Of a stretch of DNA of 64,000 nucleotides, positions 8,844 through 16,717 are shown in pieces. The notes below the pieces were generated by a model that saw only the letters and a list, made by a program, of their open reading frames with translations, searched no databases and had not been told where the DNA came from. The position numbers were made by a program, and so were the translations under genes. The stretch is taken from the NCBI GenBank assembly GCA_002304345.1, contig NEUU01000004.1, positions 186,001-250,000 of the forward strand. Reading direction: 5' to 3'. Every line of letters begins with the position of its first letter. Within the stretch, counting starts at the first letter, position 1. The stretch is from Verrucomicrobia bacterium Tous-C9LFEB. GTDB lineage: Bacteria; Verrucomicrobiota; Verrucomicrobiia; Methylacidiphilales; UBA1321.

Positions 8844-10208
8844 ATGAATAATACCATCAAGGTTGTACTGTTGGCGCTGGTGCTGTGGACGAGTAGTGCG
8901 ATGTGGGGCGGTTGTGTTGATTTGGTCTGGCTGAGCCCGGCGGGGCCTGCCGTTTCAACGGATTACTATAGCTTGTTTAATACGGCGAACGATAGCCAAT
9001 GGACGAATGCGCGCAGTAAGGTCAATGTATACAAACTTTATTTAGGCACAGTTCAGAACAGTACGGATGCGCAGTTAACGGCGTTGTTCTCGTACCTGAA
9101 CGCCAAAGGGATTGCCTTGGCCTTGGAGTGGCCGCCGCTCTATAAGGATGGTTTGGCTCTCGAGGGTTTTGGAGTGAAAGATCTGGCCTTGAGCGTTGGG
9201 GCGAAGATTAAAAGAAACGGTGGCGCTCTTAAATACGTGGCGATGGATGAGCCATTGTATTATGGCTGCGTGAGCAATAGCGGACCCAAATGGGATGTGG
9301 TGACGATGGCGAATAACGCCGCGATCAGCCTCAAGCAATTGCAGTCTTCCTTCTCCGGATTGATCATCGGTGACATCGAGCCGATTGACGCCATGCCTGC
9401 CGCAACTTGGCAGAGTCTGACATCGCAATGGCTGGCGGCGTACCAGGTAGCCATGGGGCAGCCACTGGAGTTCTTTCATGTCGATTGCCTGTGGGGGACG
9501 GTGTGGACAACAAACATACCCGCGTTGAATAATCTTTTAGCCGGGAGTAATGCGAAATTGGGTGTCATATTTAACTCGCTGGCAGTCGTGACGACCAACT
9601 CGGCCTGGATGCAAAGCGCGGAGGTGAATATCCAGCGCTATAATGCTTCCGGTATTGTGAAACCAACCCATATTGTTTTTCAGAATTGGATGACCTATCC
9701 GACGGTCTTGCTGCCCGAGTCGTCGCCGACCGCCTACACGTATCTGATCAATTACTATTATGGTGCTTATGCCACACAAACGCCTCCCCAGGGCTTTAAC
9801 CGCATGGTCAAAGGTGGGCTGCATTTCTACACAGCCAACACAACGGAGGTCAGCCAGTTTGTGGCGGCGGGGTGGGCGACGGAGGGGACTTCTGGCCGGG
9901 TGTATGCCGGGACGGCTGGAGCGCCATCATTGAGCGCTCTCTATCGGCTCTACAAAGTCAATGGAACCACGAAGCGTTATTTTTATACGGCCAATGCCAC
10001 TGAGCGGACCAACTCCATTAATCTTTATGGATATGTAGACGATGGGATTGCGGGGTATGTGTTTACTAGCAGCAATTCCGGTGGCGTGGCACTCTACCGC
10101 GCCTACAGCGCGACTTACGGACATTTCTATACGACGTCTCAGACTGAGTATAATGGATTGAGTGCGTCGACATGGACGAAAGATGGCATCAGTTGCTACA
10201 TGCCATAA
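8844..10208 (+). CDS. Exported TIM-barrel-like protein with C-terminal DUF5648-type repeats
   Basis: 454 residues from ATG 8844 (AAGGA about 6 nt upstream; signal MNNTIKVVLLALVLWTSSA). Residues ~25-330 look like a glycosidase-type barrel: 'ALEWPPLYKDG', 'KYVAMDEPLYYG', 'LIIGDIEPI', 'FFHVDCLWG'. E in 'MDEPL' would suit an acid/base position, but I cannot place the family. The last ~130 residues contain three spaced copies of a G-x-x-x-F-Y-T-x-x-x-x-E unit ('LHFYTANTTE', 'RYFYTANATE', 'GHFYTTSQTE'), the hallmark of DUF5648, thought to be a binding module. It is the last gene of the plus-strand run and is followed by a hairpin. Confidence 0.7.
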   Translation: MNNTIKVVLLALVLWTSSAMWGGCVDLVWLSPAGPAVSTDYYSLFNTANDSQWTNARSKVNVYKLYLGTVQNSTDAQLTALFSYLNAKGIALALEWPPLYKDGLALEGFGVKDLALSVGAKIKRNGGALKYVAMDEPLYYGCVSNSGPKWDVVTMANNAAISLKQLQSSFSGLIIGDIEPIDAMPAATWQSLTSQWLAAYQVAMGQPLEFFHVDCLWGTVWTTNIPALNNLLAGSNAKLGVIFNSLAVVTTNSAWMQSAEVNIQRYNASGIVKPTHIVFQNWMTYPTVLLPESSPTAYTYLINYYYGAYATQTPPQGFNRMVKGGLHFYTANTTEVSQFVAAGWATEGTSGRVYAGTAGAPSLSALYRLYKVNGTTKRYFYTANATERTNSINLYGYVDDGIAGYVFTSSNSGGVALYRAYSATYGHFYTTSQTEYNGLSASTWTKDGISCYMP

Positions 10209-10225
10209 GAAAGCGGACAGACTCC

Positions 10226-10256
10226 GGGAAGCCACTCCATAGAGGAGCGGCTTCCC
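10226..10256. terminator. Strong hairpin between convergent genes
   Basis: GGGAAGCC-A-CTCC pairs with GGAG-C-GGCTTCCC across a 5-nt loop (13-bp stem with one mismatch), 18 bp after the plus-strand stop at 10208 and before the minus-strand gene ending at 10336. There is no T-tract on either side, so it may be a processing or factor-assisted terminator rather than a canonical one. Confidence 0.55.
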
Positions 10257-10335
10257 ATCTGGGGTTACACTTGATTTGCTCGCGTCGTTTGACGGCCTTT
10301 CACAAGGGGCCCAAGGAAGCCTTGCAAAATTCTCA

Positions 10336-10806
10336 CTACGGAAGAGGAACCAGATCCTGATCGAACTGGGCTTGTAGTGCTTTTAACTTTGCAGCGTCAG
10401 GGCCGTCGGGACCGAACAATTCCGCCAGTTTCCGAAAATAGGTGTCTTGGCCTCCCGATGGGCTGAATAGGATGAACAAGCGAGCTTTCCCGGGGCCATG
10501 ATTCTTGAAGCCGTGGTGTACGCCCTTGGGTGCAAACGCGACAGATCCGGGGCCGCGAATGTAGGATTTGCCATCAATCGTGAACTCCAGTTCGCCCTCG
10601 AGCACGCTCAGGGTCTCATCCATTTTACGATGGATATGATAATCCACTGTACCCGGTGCAAAGGTCACATCATAGAGTTCGAATGTTCCGCCTGTTTGCT
10701 CGCCTGTCAGTCTTGTCACGATATGAAAGGGACCCGCATCAAAGATCTCGCCGTCATTCGGACCCGCCGCCAAAGGTTGAATTTTAGCCATATGGAAACA
10801 GAACAT
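10336..10806 (-). CDS. Cupin-domain protein (possibly uronate-related)
   Basis: 156 residues, or 151 if translation starts at the second ATG (MAKIQPL, 10791). A single cupin barrel: motif 1 'VDYHIHRKMDETLSVLEG' gives H-x-H and a downstream Glu for metal binding, motif 2 'PKGVHHGFKNHG' gives the last His. A short C-terminal helix follows (LAELFGPDGPDAAKLKAL). It is the last gene of the minus-strand run and lies 66 bp after a PL22-like lyase. Cupins beside pectin lyases are often KdgF-type enzymes acting on unsaturated uronates; this one is longer than KdgF and resembles the quercetinase-like group, so that role is only a suggestion. Confidence 0.78.
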   Translation of the reverse strand: MFCFHMAKIQPLAAGPNDGEIFDAGPFHIVTRLTGEQTGGTFELYDVTFAPGTVDYHIHRKMDETLSVLEGELEFTIDGKSYIRGPGSVAFAPKGVHHGFKNHGPGKARLFILFSPSGGQDTYFRKLAELFGPDGPDAAKLKALQAQFDQDLVPLP

Positions 10807-10871
10807 GGCACAACTTTCACGTCGCGCAACTCACAGTGTCTGGAGTTGTCGCGAAGCATATCCCAGCGCTC

Positions 10872-11954
10872 TTACTGGGTGGGCGTTGGGCTTGTGCCGT
10901 TGAAGCAGGGATTGGCGATCTTGCAGACTCGGTTCAATACACCCTCTGCATCGGATTCATTGAAGAAGATCCAACGGCCGTCGGGACTGAAAACGGGATG
11001 AGGATGTGCATGGCCGGTTCCAATCCGGCTGTGCGCCAGGAACGTTCTCTCGCCGCTTTTCATATTCAGCAGCAGTACGTCGCTGCGGTGGTTCGCATTC
11101 TCCCAGCCTTTGCCGGGAAGATCGTGCGGCCCGGTCGTATCCACCACGGCCCATTGTCCGTCATGACTCACGTTGACATGCCAGTCCCGATTGCCTTCGC
11201 TCACCAAGCGCTGGGAGCGTCCATCTACAAACAATTCATAGATGCCGCGTGGTGTCCCGGGACTGTCCCCGTAGGCCACGACCAGGGCCGAGGTCTCATG
11301 GAAGCACCAGCGTTCATGGCCGGCATAAAGGACGCGACCGGAGCTATGACTATGTTGATTGAAAAAGCACATGCCTTGTGGCGAGTGAGTGCGGTGCCAG
11401 CCCCACACGCGGTCGGGAACAGTCGCGCAGGCGCCTTCGTGCGAAAAACCGATCCAGCTTTCATCGTGTCGGCAAAAATGAAAGTGATCGGCCATCCACG
11501 GTTTTTCGAAGAGCAACTGGGCGACACCAGTTCGCGCGTCAATTTGCAAGACTTGCGAATGAGTGGAGGTGTGCACACCCACTACGATTTTCTCCCCGTT
11601 GGCCGTGATGCCGGAAATAGGGTGAATCCTTCCCTCCTGCGGACCTTCATAGAGTTTTCTGCCTGCACCCGGTGCATTCAGGTCGTACAGCCAAACTGCA
11701 TTTTGTGAGACAGTGACCAATTGATTGGTCTCCTCCGCCACCTCAAACCAAAGTCGCTTATCGGTCTCCGGGCCGTGGGGAAAAGTGCAGAGATGGGTTT
11801 CTTTGCCAGTTCGAATTTCGCGCTTCACCAGCGTGGCATCCGTCGCTCCCAATTGACCGAGGATGATCGCTTCTCCCTTATCCGCAAAACCGTTGCAATG
11901 CGGATAGGGGAGGTATTGGTTTTTCGAAAAGTCCGTTAGAGGGATTGCGCTCAT
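10872..11954 (-). CDS. PL22-like oligogalacturonate lyase family protein (seven-bladed propeller)
   Basis: 360 residues, no signal peptide, so probably cytoplasmic like known oligogalacturonide lyases. Repeating propeller blades carry the family's His-rich landmarks: 'YPHCNGF', 'DHFHFCRHDESWIGF', 'GHERWCFHE', 'DWHVNVSHDGQWAVVDT' and 'GHAHPHPVFSPDGRWIFF'. In PL22 the C-terminal His cluster holds the manganese ion. The family cleaves unsaturated digalacturonate, but many verrucomicrobial members sit in non-pectin loci, so the substrate could be another uronic-acid oligomer. It follows the large glycosidase by 30 bp and precedes the cupin. Confidence 0.75.
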   Translation of the reverse strand: MSAIPLTDFSKNQYLPYPHCNGFADKGEAIILGQLGATDATLVKREIRTGKETHLCTFPHGPETDKRLWFEVAEETNQLVTVSQNAVWLYDLNAPGAGRKLYEGPQEGRIHPISGITANGEKIVVGVHTSTHSQVLQIDARTGVAQLLFEKPWMADHFHFCRHDESWIGFSHEGACATVPDRVWGWHRTHSPQGMCFFNQHSHSSGRVLYAGHERWCFHETSALVVAYGDSPGTPRGIYELFVDGRSQRLVSEGNRDWHVNVSHDGQWAVVDTTGPHDLPGKGWENANHRSDVLLLNMKSGERTFLAHSRIGTGHAHPHPVFSPDGRWIFFNESDAEGVLNRVCKIANPCFNGTSPTPTQ

Positions 11955-11984
11955 AAAATCATTGTCGCTAGCAGATTTCTCATT

Positions 11985-14900
11985 CTATTCCAGAGAACCG
12001 TAACCGAGCATTTCCAGACTGCGATTTTTACCGATGCCATCCTTCCACTGAATCCACCGCACGCGTCCCTTGCCATCATCCTCGTTGACCATGAAGGTGA
12101 AGCGAACCGTTTGGGGTGTGGTTGTGGCTGGAATGCCGAGTTGTTCATAGGAAAAATAGGCATCATAGGTCGTGGTCGTCCCGGTGCGGGTGATCTTAAG
12201 CGGAATTTTCCACAGCCCTTTCTGGGCCGGATTACGATGCTGCGAGCACCAGGCTGCAGGGCCTTCGGAGGTCAGGCCCAAATCGATGATGGAAAAATCT
12301 TTGTCGTCGGAATGAGCAAAGGCGACCTGCACGTCGTCGCCGCGCCAGAGTTGATCCTTGGTTTGCATTTTTCCTGGAACGTCGTCGGTCACCTCGATAT
12401 GGAAACGAATGCCATTGTCGTCGTGAGCGAGTTGCGCCTTGGCGGAGAGATCGGACGGTCCTTTCCACGCTGGAATGGCCGGGTCATACGAGAGTTCAAT
12501 GACCTGCTCCGGGCGATCAATAGTGATGGCGGACGAATTGGTCAGCGTTGGCCAATTGGCCGGATCATTCTCGAGACGGGCGACTTTTTGAATCGGGTAA
12601 GCGCGGATCAATTGCACGGGCAGCGAAAAGGTGGGCAGGGCTTTGTCGGTGAATTGCACATCGAGCTGTAGCGCACTCGCCTCATAGGATTCGGAGGTGG
12701 GCGGATCAATCGATGCGGTCCAGGAGGCATCCTTGCCGGGGCCGGTCTTGAAGGATTGAGTGGCCATTACTTGGCCCGTTTCATTGCGAAAGGTCAGGGT
12801 GCCTTCGAGGAGTTTATCCGTGGGATTGCGGAAAATCACGGGAATGGAGGTGGCGCGATCATTCGCGAGATAGACTTCACTGCTGACTTGCAGGAACTGC
12901 TCTTGTGCCGTGCAAATCTGGATCTTTTCATTGGGATTTTTTCCGGAGAGATAGAGCGGTTGTTCGCCAAAAGCGATCGGGAGGACATTTCCCAGCGGCG
13001 TATACTCTTGGGCCGCGCCGAACATATCGGACACTTCGACTTTCTGCGCGGTCTTAAGCCAGAGCGTGCCTGTTTTCTTGGAGGCAAGAGGCCAGCCGAC
13101 GTACACGTAACGAGAGTCGTCCCTGCGGAACGTATAGAGCGACAATGTGCCTGAGTTCAGCTTCGTGTCTTCCGGGACCGTATTGGCGAGTTTGCGGATC
13201 AGCGTGTTATATGCCACGAAGGAAGGCTTGGCGCGGTTGTCGCTGGTCACGAGCCCAAAGGAATCATCCGCTTCGGGGTCCATATCCCAGTAGTCCTGGA
13301 GAGTAAACCAGATATAGAGTTCGAATTTTGGAATCGATTTGCTATAGACAATTTTCTTGATCAGCGTGATCGCTTGGCGGCGGCGACCCTCGACGTCATA
13401 AAGACTGCGTTCGCCGGTTTCTGTATTCGCGAACCGTTTGTTCAAGCCGGCTTCATTCAACCACGACTCGACGCGCTTTTGATTCTGCTCATTATTGATG
13501 ACCGGGCCATGGGCATGAAACGCTGCGATTTCGTAGAGCGAGGCTCCCTCCTGATACATTCCCCGGGAAAATCCCGGCTTTTCCTTGGGGTGCGACACGG
13601 TTACTCCGGCACTGGTAAACGGTAGCTCGGGGTAAGACTCCTTGAAGCCCTTGCTGAAATGCCGGAACATTTCGAGATAACTGGGGAGATCTCCCTTGAA
13701 GAAACCGGCATCTGGCTCATTCCAGAATTCGAGATATTTGATATTGGGAAACTCCTTCAGAAAGGCTCCCAGAAGTTTGGCGTAGGCTTCATAAGCGGCG
13801 TAATCCTCCGGCGCACCCCGGTAGTCCGGTTTGGACTGAGTCCATACCGGACTATCCGTATAGAGAAAGAGAAGGTCCACGCCGCTATCGACATGATCTT
13901 GAATGAGCTTGCGCCAGCCTTGAAAACCCGCGGCCGCCTGATCGGGTTTAAAGCGATTGGAAAAATATCCGAAACGATCGATGTCCACTCCGAGCAGTTT
14001 CATCCATTCGAGATGACGCTGATTCTCCGTCTCGCCTTGCCAGCAGGACTGATCGGCAATGCCGAACCACATGGGATGATGATTGGGACGTCCCGCGTTC
14101 GGAATGAAAACGCCAAAATGATCCTGCAGCGTCGTCTTGAATTCACCGGCTTTTACGGTGAGCGCCACCTCATAGGCGCCTATGGGCAGTTTGCCGAGCT
14201 CGAAGGAAATCTCTGCCGAACCTGTGGATGGCAACGTTACCGGGGCCTCCTTGCTCTGTAGTTTTTTGCCGGAGAAATCTTTGATTTCCAGTTGCACTGC
14301 TCCCGAGAGTTCTTCCGCATGGGCATTGCGCAGGCGATAGCGCAGGGTGACGTTCTTTTCGGGCGGATAATAAATCCCTTCGTAAATGGGTGTCATCGAA
14401 ATCTGATCGAGCTTCGTAAAGCGTCCCGTCAACGCGAGGTCATCCAGAAAGAGAGAGCCTTCGCATGCGGTGTCCGATACGAGCGTTACGCGTTTCAGCC
14501 GCGCCGGAAATTTGCAATCGGCGAAACCCGGAACCGTGCTGGCATTGAGATCGAGTCGATAATGATTCCAACCTTCCCCACTGATCGCGATGGGCGCAGT
14601 GCGGAACGAGCGATTCGTAGAATCTTGAATCACAAAGCGCAAGGAAACCGGAAGTTTCCCGGCGTTGGCGTCGAATTCAATTCCACTGAGAAATCCGCTG
14701 ACTACGGACATCTTGGCGCGTTCGAATCCGATCGCAAAAGGACCTTTTCCCGCGGGATCAAAAACGAAGCGTAATTCGCCTACATAGTCGTCGTGATACT
14801 TGGCAAGGTTACTGCCGGAAAGGCCCACATTGGCTGGCCACCAGGCTCCCGGTTTGATGCCTGAATCCTCCCGCATTCGCCACGTGCCGAAATCCTCGAA

Positions 14901-15008
14901 ATCAACGATGACTTTTTTTTGCTCGGCAGCCCAGAGAGGTGTGAGGTGTGAAGAAAGGAGGGCTCCCACGAAGAAGGCGCTAAGATGAATCCAACGAAAA
15001 TGTCTCAT
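11985..15008 (-). CDS. Large secreted glycosidase: jelly-roll CBM, clan GH-A barrel, CBM9-like C-terminus
   Basis: 1007 residues with a signal peptide (LSAFFVGALLSSHLTPLWAA). Residues ~33-195 form a carbohydrate-binding jelly roll ending in 'SLFLDDLALTG'. Residues ~200-300 are an Ig-like linker. Residues ~310-640 form the catalytic barrel with 'YLEFWNEPDAGFF' (acid/base E431) and 'RFANTETGERS' (nucleophile E530 most likely). Residues ~650-800 are beta-rich. The last ~190 residues match the DOMON-like CBM9 pattern: 'LWRGDDVQVAF' and 'TYDAYFSYEQLGI'. It resembles the 2797 gene in architecture but is not a close copy. The position in a minus-strand run with a PL22-like lyase suggests action on a uronate-containing glycan. 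Confidence 0.78.
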   Translation of the reverse strand: MRHFRWIHLSAFFVGALLSSHLTPLWAAEQKKVIVDFEDFGTWRMREDSGIKPGAWWPANVGLSGSNLAKYHDDYVGELRFVFDPAGKGPFAIGFERAKMSVVSGFLSGIEFDANAGKLPVSLRFVIQDSTNRSFRTAPIAISGEGWNHYRLDLNASTVPGFADCKFPARLKRVTLVSDTACEGSLFLDDLALTGRFTKLDQISMTPIYEGIYYPPEKNVTLRYRLRNAHAEELSGAVQLEIKDFSGKKLQSKEAPVTLPSTGSAEISFELGKLPIGAYEVALTVKAGEFKTTLQDHFGVFIPNAGRPNHHPMWFGIADQSCWQGETENQRHLEWMKLLGVDIDRFGYFSNRFKPDQAAAGFQGWRKLIQDHVDSGVDLLFLYTDSPVWTQSKPDYRGAPEDYAAYEAYAKLLGAFLKEFPNIKYLEFWNEPDAGFFKGDLPSYLEMFRHFSKGFKESYPELPFTSAGVTVSHPKEKPGFSRGMYQEGASLYEIAAFHAHGPVINNEQNQKRVESWLNEAGLNKRFANTETGERSLYDVEGRRRQAITLIKKIVYSKSIPKFELYIWFTLQDYWDMDPEADDSFGLVTSDNRAKPSFVAYNTLIRKLANTVPEDTKLNSGTLSLYTFRRDDSRYVYVGWPLASKKTGTLWLKTAQKVEVSDMFGAAQEYTPLGNVLPIAFGEQPLYLSGKNPNEKIQICTAQEQFLQVSSEVYLANDRATSIPVIFRNPTDKLLEGTLTFRNETGQVMATQSFKTGPGKDASWTASIDPPTSESYEASALQLDVQFTDKALPTFSLPVQLIRAYPIQKVARLENDPANWPTLTNSSAITIDRPEQVIELSYDPAIPAWKGPSDLSAKAQLAHDDNGIRFHIEVTDDVPGKMQTKDQLWRGDDVQVAFAHSDDKDFSIIDLGLTSEGPAAWCSQHRNPAQKGLWKIPLKITRTGTTTTYDAYFSYEQLGIPATTTPQTVRFTFMVNEDDGKGRVRWIQWKDGIGKNRSLEMLGYGSLE

Positions 15009-15027
15009 AGAGTAAAACGGCTATTTC

Positions 15028-15136
15028 TTTGACGGTGTCATTTCTCCGAGCCACTGGGCATCCAGTGGGGTGGAATAGATTCGCACTTTCTGAAAGGTGA
15101 CTCCCCGCTCGCTTATTTTAAGATGAAAGTGACGTC
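15028..15136 (-). pseudogene. Possible remnant of a protein C-terminus between two genes
   Basis: Downstream of the pseudopilin stop, and in a different frame, the minus strand reads about 31 sense codons ending in a stop near 15031: ISERGVTFQKVRIYST followed by PLDAQWLGEMTPSKK. No start codon or ribosome binding site fits. Its amino-acid composition looks like the last strands of a sandwich domain, so I read it as a leftover tail of a deleted gene. Chance is not excluded. Confidence 0.3.
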
Positions 15137-15808
15137 CATTCCGTCTTTAGGCACTGCTTCGACATGGCCATCGCAAAAGAGTACGTTATCTTTTTCAAAA
15201 TGCCTCTGACAGGGATAATAGGTGTAGAGATACTTGGCACTATTCAAGACGGGATAAGCCATGGCCGTATCACTGACGAGCATGGTCTTCGAGGGTTGAT
15301 CAATGGACGCCACGCGTTTGCGAATATCCAATAGCTCGGCAGTGGAGAAGGAATTCATTCCATACGAGATGCGTTGATAATCGGTGGGTCCGTTGAGGTT
15401 CCAATCTTTCTTTCCGGGGTCCCGCATCACGCCATTGAAGCAAAGAGCGTAGTACCCCGCGTTACTATCCTTGATGTTGGCGAGGTACGGATTGACCTTG
15501 TAAGGCCAATAGGCCATCGGCCAGGGGAGTCCCGATTCCCGCGCAGGAGGAAAGCATCCGTCGTTATCTGCGGCATAGAGCATCATCGCTTTGCCGATCT
15601 GACTCAGGTTTGAAGCACAACCCGCGATACGTGCGCGTTCCCTGGCTCGGTTCAAGGAGGGAAAGGAGAGCGCGGCCAACAATCCGATAATCGTCACGGT
15701 AACCAGAAGTTCCACCAAGGAAAAACCACGGACTCTCCTCAGAGAATGAGGGGCGAGACCGACTCCACCCATTCGTGAATAGAACAACCTATGAAAAATC
15801 GCATTCAC
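15113..15808 (-). CDS. Type II secretion-like pseudopilin with H-x9-DG C-terminus
   Basis: 231 residues. The prepilin-peptidase site is RG/FSLVELL, followed by the hydrophobic helix TVTIIGLLAALSFPSL with the Glu at +5. The leader is 28 residues from the first Met, or 16 from the Met at 15772. The globular part has 'CASNLSQIGKAMMLYAADN' and ends in 'CQRHFEKDNVLFCDGHVE', the H-x9-DG signature of the large pseudopilin-like family in Verrucomicrobiota and Planctomycetes. These proteins are exported and anchored in the inner membrane; their role in glycan loci is not known. It lies 43 bp after the PEP-CTERM gene. Confidence 0.85.
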   Translation of the reverse strand: MNAIFHRLFYSRMGGVGLAPHSLRRVRGFSLVELLVTVTIIGLLAALSFPSLNRARERARIAGCASNLSQIGKAMMLYAADNDGCFPPARESGLPWPMAYWPYKVNPYLANIKDSNAGYYALCFNGVMRDPGKKDWNLNGPTDYQRISYGMNSFSTAELLDIRKRVASIDQPSKTMLVSDTAMAYPVLNSAKYLYTYYPCQRHFEKDNVLFCDGHVEAVPKDGMDVTFILK

Positions 15809-15850
15809 TGGTGATAGATAGGTGGATCGGCCTCGTTCTCAATCGCATGA

Positions 15851-16693
15851 TTACAGTGTGTGGAAGCGGCGTCCCTTCCCTAATATAGCAAAGAGGGCGC
15901 AACTTGCCACGATCAGCGCCATCGAATTCGGCTCGGGAACCACGGAAATATTGTCTATTGAAAATCCTATTGTCGAACCAACGAGCGCTGTGCCTGTGGC
16001 TGTGGATATAAAATTCAAATAAGTATTTTCTGTAGTAGCAAGGGCATTCCGATAGTTTGCTGTTACAGACGTAACACTCTGGAGATTATTTAAATTCAGG
16101 ATCGTCACATTATAGGTTTTCGAGATCGGATCCGAGTTGATCGTGAACTGATAATCAGTCCCTGTCCCTCCTCCAAGAAATCCAAGGGCTACTCCCCCTA
16201 CTTTCCAACCGCCGCCGTCCGCCGTGATCTCCCAAGTATTGGAGGGGCCGGTTCCGGAGGTTGGGCCAGTGGCGTTGACAATGGCTAGATATTGACCAGA
16301 TCCTCCAATCGATACATCGGAACGGAAGGTAAAGCTGTAGGTGACCAGAGAGCTCAGATTAATAGCGGTGGAATCAACCTGCCGAGTCACTCGCTCATTT
16401 TGCCCAGTGGCGGATATAATATAGCTCGCCTGCAAATAATTGTTGCCTCCCGTATAGAGCGGGGTGCCATTAGTTACGGTGTTTGTCGAACTGGAACCAG
16501 TTGTGGCGGTTGTCCAACCACCTTTCCAGCCACTGCCCGCCGTCCCCATATACTGATCCACGGACGTCGTGCCGTTGCCATCAGCAAAGTCCAAAGTGAG
16601 GACAGCTCCGCTCGATTGTGAAGCCCCGAGGAGCAGGGCCAGCAGCACGCCGGGCGCGAATCCTTTCCAGATGAAGCGAATGTAATTTTTCAT
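15851..16693 (-). CDS. PEP-CTERM anchored exported beta-rich protein
   Basis: 280 residues. Signal peptide at 1-29 (GVLLALLLGASQSSGA), then a low-complexity Gly/Thr/Ser beta-sandwich, then the PEP-CTERM sorting tail: VPEPNS, a transmembrane stretch (MALIVASCALFAILG) and a basic end GKGRRFHTL. Such proteins are processed by an exosortase and delivered to the cell surface or exopolysaccharide. No exosortase gene is in the window. The sandwich starts 'LTLDFADGNGTTSVDQY', common in this class, and may bind glycan. It follows the oxidoreductase by 24 bp. A candidate operator half-overlapping the upstream gene lies ~50 bp before its ATG. Confidence 0.85.
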   Translation of the reverse strand: MKNYIRFIWKGFAPGVLLALLLGASQSSGAVLTLDFADGNGTTSVDQYMGTAGSGWKGGWTTATTGSSSTNTVTNGTPLYTGGNNYLQASYIISATGQNERVTRQVDSTAINLSSLVTYSFTFRSDVSIGGSGQYLAIVNATGPTSGTGPSNTWEITADGGGWKVGGVALGFLGGGTGTDYQFTINSDPISKTYNVTILNLNNLQSVTSVTANYRNALATTENTYLNFISTATGTALVGSTIGFSIDNISVVPEPNSMALIVASCALFAILGKGRRFHTL

Positions 16694-16717
16694 TATTTTA
16701 GGATATACCGAGTGAGA

